From Comamonadaceae bacterium (GTDB taxonomy: Bacteria > Pseudomonadota > Gammaproteobacteria > Burkholderiales > Burkholderiaceae_C): 64,000 nucleotides of DNA. The notes under the pieces were generated by a model. It made no database searches, was not told the DNA's origin, and saw only the letters and a list, made by a program, of their open reading frames with translations. Positions within the stretch are counted from its first letter, which is position 1, and every line of letters begins with the position of its first letter. The translations under genes and the position numbers were made by a program. The stretch covers positions 19,263 through 83,262 of the forward strand of contig CANFLU010000009.1 of the NCBI GenBank assembly GCA_947447975.1, written 5' to 3'. Positions 60,431 to 64,000 of the stretch are shown here, one piece after another.

Positions 60431-61906
60431 ATGTTTGCTTTAGCTGTTTTTGACCGCTTGCGTGCGGGGCTACCCCGTTGGGTGCCTGCGCTTTTGGCAG
60501 TGAGCTTGTGGGCCCTACCTGCCCAGACAGTGCATGCCCAGGCGCGCGCGCTGCCCGATTTCACCGACTTGGTCGAACAGGTCGGGCCCTCGGTGGTTAA
60601 TATCCGCACCTTGCAGAAAGTCTCCAGTCGCCAACAACAACCTTCCGGCCCAGGCGATGAAGAGATGATGGAGTTTTTCCGCCGCTTTGGCTTGCCTATG
60701 CCCAACATACCCAAGCAGGCGCCGCGTTCTAACCGTCCCGCGCCCGACGAAGAGGTGCCACGTGGCGTAGGTTCCGGTTTCATTTTTTCCCAGGATGGCC
60801 TCATCATGACCAATGCGCATGTTATCGATGGCGCGGATGAGGTGCTGGTGACCTTGACCGACAAGCGCGAATTTAAAGCCAAGATCATCGGGGCCGACAA
60901 ACGCAGCGATGTCGCGCTGGTCAAAATTGAGGCCACTGGTTTGGCGCCGGTCAAAGTGGGTGATGTCGGGCGCCTCAAGGTGGGCGAATGGGTCATGGCC
61001 ATTGGCTCGCCTTTTGGATTTGAAAACACAGTGACTGCGGGCATCGTCAGCGCTAAGCAGCGCTATACCGACGACACGGATTACCTACCCTTTATCCAGA
61101 CCGATGTGGCGATCAATCCTGGAAATTCTGGTGGCCCATTGATCAATATGCGGGGCGAAGTAGTGGGCATCAACAGCCAAATTTATTCGCGTTCAGGGGG
61201 GTTCATGGGCATATCCTTTTCGATTCCGATGGACGAAGCAGTGCGGGTGGTGGAGCAGCTGCGCAGCCAGGGTCGGGTGTCCCGGGGTCGTATTGGCGTA
61301 GGAATTGCGCCGGTGAGCAAGGAACTGGCGGAGTCTTTGGGTCTGGCAAAGGCACAAGGGGCCTTGGTGACCAGCGTCGAAGCAGGCGCTCCGGCGGACA
61401 AGGCCGGTGTGGAGCCGGGCGATATTATTTTGCGATTCAATGGCAAGCCGATCGAGAAGTCGATTGATCTGCCGCGCATCGTCGGGGAAATAAAACCGGG
61501 TACCAAAGCAACGCTTACGGTGCAGCGTCGCGGCGCGAGCAAAGAGCTTAGCGTGACTATCGCTGAAATTGAGGCGGAAAAAACAGCAGCTAAAGCCGGT
61601 CCTGCAGAGGGTAAACCCAAAGCCGGCGGCGGCCAGGCCTTGGGTTTGAGTGTGAGCGAAGTCAGCGAAGCCCAGAAAAAGGAGCTGCGCCTCAAAGGTG
61701 GTGTGAGCGTGGATGCTGCCACCGATGCAGCAGCACGCGCAGGTTTGCGCCAGGGCGATGTCGTTCTGGCGATTGGCAATGTGGAAGTCGCATCGGTCAA
61801 AGAGTTTGAGGCAGTAGTGGCCAAGCTCGATAAAGCTAAGCCGATCAACGTGCTTTTTCGACGCGGCGAATGGACGCAATACGCATTGATCAAGCCGGCG
61901 AACTAG
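60431..61906 (+). CDS. degQ: DegQ/MucD-type periplasmic serine protease
   Basis: This 491-residue HtrA-family protein is exported (signal peptide ending QTVHAQA) and degrades or refolds damaged envelope proteins. The catalytic triad is H130 (TNAHVI), D160 (RSDVAL) and S233 (GNSGGP), followed by two PDZ domains (about 275-365 and 390-485). I prefer the ATG at 60431 because AGAGG lies nine bases before it, while it is adjacent to the ATG at 60422. In related bacteria this gene follows rpoE-rseA-rseB, which is absent here, so its control by sigma-E is open. Confidence 0.93.
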   Translation: MFALAVFDRLRAGLPRWVPALLAVSLWALPAQTVHAQARALPDFTDLVEQVGPSVVNIRTLQKVSSRQQQPSGPGDEEMMEFFRRFGLPMPNIPKQAPRSNRPAPDEEVPRGVGSGFIFSQDGLIMTNAHVIDGADEVLVTLTDKREFKAKIIGADKRSDVALVKIEATGLAPVKVGDVGRLKVGEWVMAIGSPFGFENTVTAGIVSAKQRYTDDTDYLPFIQTDVAINPGNSGGPLINMRGEVVGINSQIYSRSGGFMGISFSIPMDEAVRVVEQLRSQGRVSRGRIGVGIAPVSKELAESLGLAKAQGALVTSVEAGAPADKAGVEPGDIILRFNGKPIEKSIDLPRIVGEIKPGTKATLTVQRRGASKELSVTIAEIEAEKTAAKAGPAEGKPKAGGGQALGLSVSEVSEAQKKELRLKGGVSVDAATDAAARAGLRQGDVVLAIGNVEVASVKEFEAVVAKLDKAKPINVLFRRGEWTQYALIKPAN

Positions 61907-61908
61907 CC

Positions 61909-62061
61909 ATGCGCCTCGGCCGTGGGGCATCGGCCCCGCTTGCGCCCATCGCAAAGGGTTTGATTTCTCTCGGAACCCGCGTGGCAAAGCCCTTAAAAAG
62001 CGGTTTTTCAGGCCGATCTGCGAAAAAATTGATTGATGAATTAGTTAGAATGGAGTACTGA
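61909..62061 (+). CDS. Possible small basic protein, 50 residues
   Basis: An ATG two bases after the degQ stop opens a 50-codon frame ending at 62061. The product is basic and rich in G, A, L and K, ending SAKKLIDELVRMEY, which could form a helix. There is no strong ribosome-binding site, but coupling to degQ is possible. It may be a real small protein, a decayed gene or chance. Confidence 0.3.
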   Translation: MRLGRGASAPLAPIAKGLISLGTRVAKPLKSGFSGRSAKKLIDELVRMEY

Positions 62062-62192
62062 AAAATCCGTTTTTGGTAATAAAGTGGTTTGTAAAATTCG
62101 CATTACGGAATACCCTTGAGTGCTACACATGCCATCAACACCTTATACACAAGCCTTGCTTACATCCTGTGCGTAAGTTGTGAATAAATATA

Positions 62193-62210
62193 TGTTGTCG
62201 ATTGACAACA
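62193..62210. repeat. Inverted repeat in lepA upstream region
   Basis: TGTTGTC and GACAACA form perfect 7-bp arms around GATT in an AT-rich stretch 168 bp before lepA. It may be an operator or an RNA stem. Confidence 0.4.
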
Positions 62211-62302
62211 GGGCAATCCGTCCCCTATCCGCGTGCGCCGTTTTACGCTTTTTCCCTACAATGAAGTTCCAGCTTTCGCAGTTGCCAATGATGGTTGGTT
62301 CA

Positions 62303-62334
62303 GGGCGCGTCGTTCATCCGACGCGCCCTTTTTT
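62303..62334 (+). terminator. Strong intrinsic terminator before lepA
   Basis: A perfect 10-bp GC-rich stem (GGGCGCGTCG/CGACGCGCCC) with a 6-base loop and six following T lies 44 bp before the lepA start. It would end transcription from degQ or a short leader RNA. The 471 bases between degQ and lepA hold otherwise only a doubtful 50-codon frame. Confidence 0.9.
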
Positions 62335-62377
62335 CTGCGCTGGCCTTTTTAATTCAATCTCTTGACCCTCCTGCTTG

Positions 62378-64000
62378 ATGCAACACATCAGAAATTTTTC
62401 GATCATTGCCCATATTGACCATGGCAAATCTACGCTCGCCGACCGCCTGATTCAACGTTGCGGTGGTTTGGAAGCGCGTGACATGGAGGCCCAAGTTCTG
62501 GACTCCATGGACATTGAAAAAGAACGGGGGATAACTATCAAGGCGCAGACGGCGGCCCTACAGTACAAGGCCAAAGACGGCCAGGTCTACAACCTTAATT
62601 TGATTGATACGCCCGGCCATGTGGACTTCTCGTATGAAGTGAGCCGCTCGCTGTCAGCCTGTGAAGGCGCCTTGCTCGTGGTCGATGCAAGCCAGGGCGT
62701 AGAGGCCCAGACGGTGGCCAATTGTTATACCGCGCTGGACCTGGGCGTAGAGGTGGTACCGGTCCTGAACAAAATGGATTTACCCAATGCCGATCCGGAC
62801 AATGCGCGCTCGGAAATTGAAGACGTGATCGGCATAGACGCTACCGAAGCGATCCCTTGTTCGGCCAAAACCGGCGTGGGCATTGACGAGATTTTGGAGG
62901 CTATTGTCGCCAAGGTCCCGCCCCCCAAGGGCAATCCTGAGGGCGCCTTGCGGGCCATGATTATCGACAGCTGGTTCGATAGCTATGTGGGCGTGGTCAT
63001 GCTGGTGCGCGTGGTGGATGGTCGTTTGGCACGCGGCGAGAAAATCAAGATGATGGCCACCGGCGCGGTCTACAACGCCGACAACCTGGGCGTGTTTACC
63101 CCCGCCAATCTGCCACGCGAATCCCTGCAGGCTGGCGAGGTGGGCTACATCATCGCTGGTATTCGTGAATTACAGGCGGCCAAAGTGGGCGACACCGTGA
63201 CTTTGATCCGCCCTGGTTCCGGCGGTGCGGCTGCTACGGCCACCGAGGCGCTGCCTGGCTTCAAGGAAATCCAGCCCCAGGTGTTTGCGGGCCTGTACCC
63301 CACCGAGGCCAACCAGTACGAAGGCCTGCGCGACAGCCTGGAAAAGCTCAAGCTCAACGACGCCTCGCTGCATTACGAACCCGAAGTCTCCCAGGCGCTG
63401 GGTTTTGGTTTTCGCTGCGGCTTTCTGGGTTTATTGCACATGGAGATCGTGCAGGAGCGCTTAGAGCGCGAGTTTGATCAGGACTTGATCACCACCGCCC
63501 CAAGCGTCGTCTATCAGGTGGTGCATGCGGACGGAGAGGTGCGCATGGTGGAAAACCCGTCCAAGATGCCCGACCAGGGCAAGTTGGACGAAATCCGCGA
63601 ACCCATCGTGACGGTGCACCTGTATATGCCACAGGAATATGTGGGCGCGGTCATGACCCTGGCCAACCAGAAGCGTGGATTACAGCTCAACATGGCCTAC
63701 CACGGCCGCCAAGTCATGCTGACCTACGAGATGCCGCTAGGCGAAATCGTGCTGGACTTTTTTGACAAACTTAAATCGGTCAGCCGCGGGTATGCGTCCA
63801 TGGACTATGAGTTCAAGGAATACCGCGCCTCGGACGTGGTCAAGGTGGATATATTGCTCAATGGCGAGCGCGTCGACGCCTTGTCCATCATCGTGCACCG
63901 TACCCAGGCCACTTACCGGGGTCGCGCAGTGGTCGGCAAGATGCGCGAGGTGATTTCGCGACTGATGTTTGACGTCGCCTTCCAGGCTGCCATCGGCTCC
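62378..64000 (+). CDS. lepA: Elongation factor 4 (LepA), 3' partial
   Basis: LepA is a translational GTPase that acts on stalled or assembling ribosomes. The 541 codons seen start [19 protein letters not shown], with the G1 loop, then [10 protein letters not shown] (G2 region), DTPGHVDF (G3) and NKMDLP (G4), the beta-barrel domain II and the EF-G-like domains III and V. The frame stays open to the last base; about 60 residues, the LepA-specific C-terminal domain, are missing. The start has no strong ribosome-binding site but the N-terminus is canonical. Confidence 0.97.
   Translation, partial: MQHIRNFSIIAHIDHGKSTLADRLIQRCGGLEARDMEAQVLDSMDIEKERGITIKAQTAALQYKAKDGQVYNLNLIDTPGHVDFSYEVSRSLSACEGALLVVDASQGVEAQTVANCYTALDLGVEVVPVLNKMDLPNADPDNARSEIEDVIGIDATEAIPCSAKTGVGIDEILEAIVAKVPPPKGNPEGALRAMIIDSWFDSYVGVVMLVRVVDGRLARGEKIKMMATGAVYNADNLGVFTPANLPRESLQAGEVGYIIAGIRELQAAKVGDTVTLIRPGSGGAAATATEALPGFKEIQPQVFAGLYPTEANQYEGLRDSLEKLKLNDASLHYEPEVSQALGFGFRCGFLGLLHMEIVQERLEREFDQDLITTAPSVVYQVVHADGEVRMVENPSKMPDQGKLDEIREPIVTVHLYMPQEYVGAVMTLANQKRGLQLNMAYHGRQVMLTYEMPLGEIVLDFFDKLKSVSRGYASMDYEFKEYRASDVVKVDILLNGERVDALSIIVHRTQATYRGRAVVGKMREVISRLMFDVAFQAAIGS

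Noticed and set aside
60415..61044. A 209-residue frame opposite degQ
   Set aside because: Antisense shadow of the protease; no start signal or known motif.

Overview
The window reads as chromosomal DNA of a betaproteobacterium of the order Burkholderiales, most likely Comamonadaceae. This is inferred from gene order and protein content: pyrG-kdsA-eno-ftsB, coaBC-dut, dapA-bamC, hemC-hemD-hemX-hemY, rne/rluC divergence, and a maf/yceD-rpmF-plsX-fabHDG-acpP-fabF run leading to degQ and lepA. Base composition is GC-rich throughout, except for the gene at the left edge and a few AT-rich intergenic stretches. No rRNA, tRNA, CRISPR array, prophage or insertion sequence was recognised.

Region by region. 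1-0.8 kb: an AT-rich, glycosyltransferase-like gene cut by the window edge. 0.8-14.98 kb: housekeeping genes (diiron-type DUF455 protein, gamma carbonic anhydrase, Hsp33, NadR-like kinase, ftsB, eno, kdsA, pyrG, coaBC, dut, an SlyD-type isomerase, the ribosomal oxygenase RoxA, a tiny Ala/Pro-rich lipoprotein, bamC, dapA). 15-18 kb: a minus-strand group of methyltransferase, short-chain dehydrogenase, MFS transporter and a 53-residue membrane protein. 18-22.6 kb: parE and parC (topoisomerase IV). 22.6-23.4 kb: a type II toxin-antitoxin pair (ribbon-helix-helix plus PIN) behind a clear palindromic operator. 23.4-33.7 kb, the most accessory-looking part: a MipA/OmpV porin-like protein, a TldD-like/TldE-like pair followed by a flavin monooxygenase, kynA-kynU for tryptophan catabolism, and an 875-residue lipoprotein of unknown role. 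33.8-36.5 kb: a D-aminoacylase-type amidohydrolase overlapping a BASS transporter. 36.5-45.1 kb: argH, ppc and the hem operon. 45.2-53.3 kb: RNase E with a long leader, RluC, a phosphatase, a Rieske protein, SppA, an RsmI-like methyltransferase and Maf. 53.3-64 kb: the fatty acid synthesis cluster, a small membrane protein, a DegQ-type protease and the 5' part of lepA, which runs off the right edge.

Many starts are set by 4-bp ATGA or GTGA overlaps with the preceding stop, which marks tight operons: kdsA after pyrG, the methyltransferase with the dehydrogenase, toxin after antitoxin, TldE-like after TldD-like, hemX after hemD, the phosphatase after rluC, and fabG after fabD. The observations I would follow first are these: the TldD/TldE/monooxygenase unit, whose first start codon overlaps the stop of a very short upstream reading frame; the absence of rpoE-rseA-rseB between fabF and degQ; the palindromes upstream of the toxin-antitoxin, MFS/parE, kynU and lipoprotein genes; and the structured leader before lepA. 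None of these proves a new system; each is stated with what would support or refute it.
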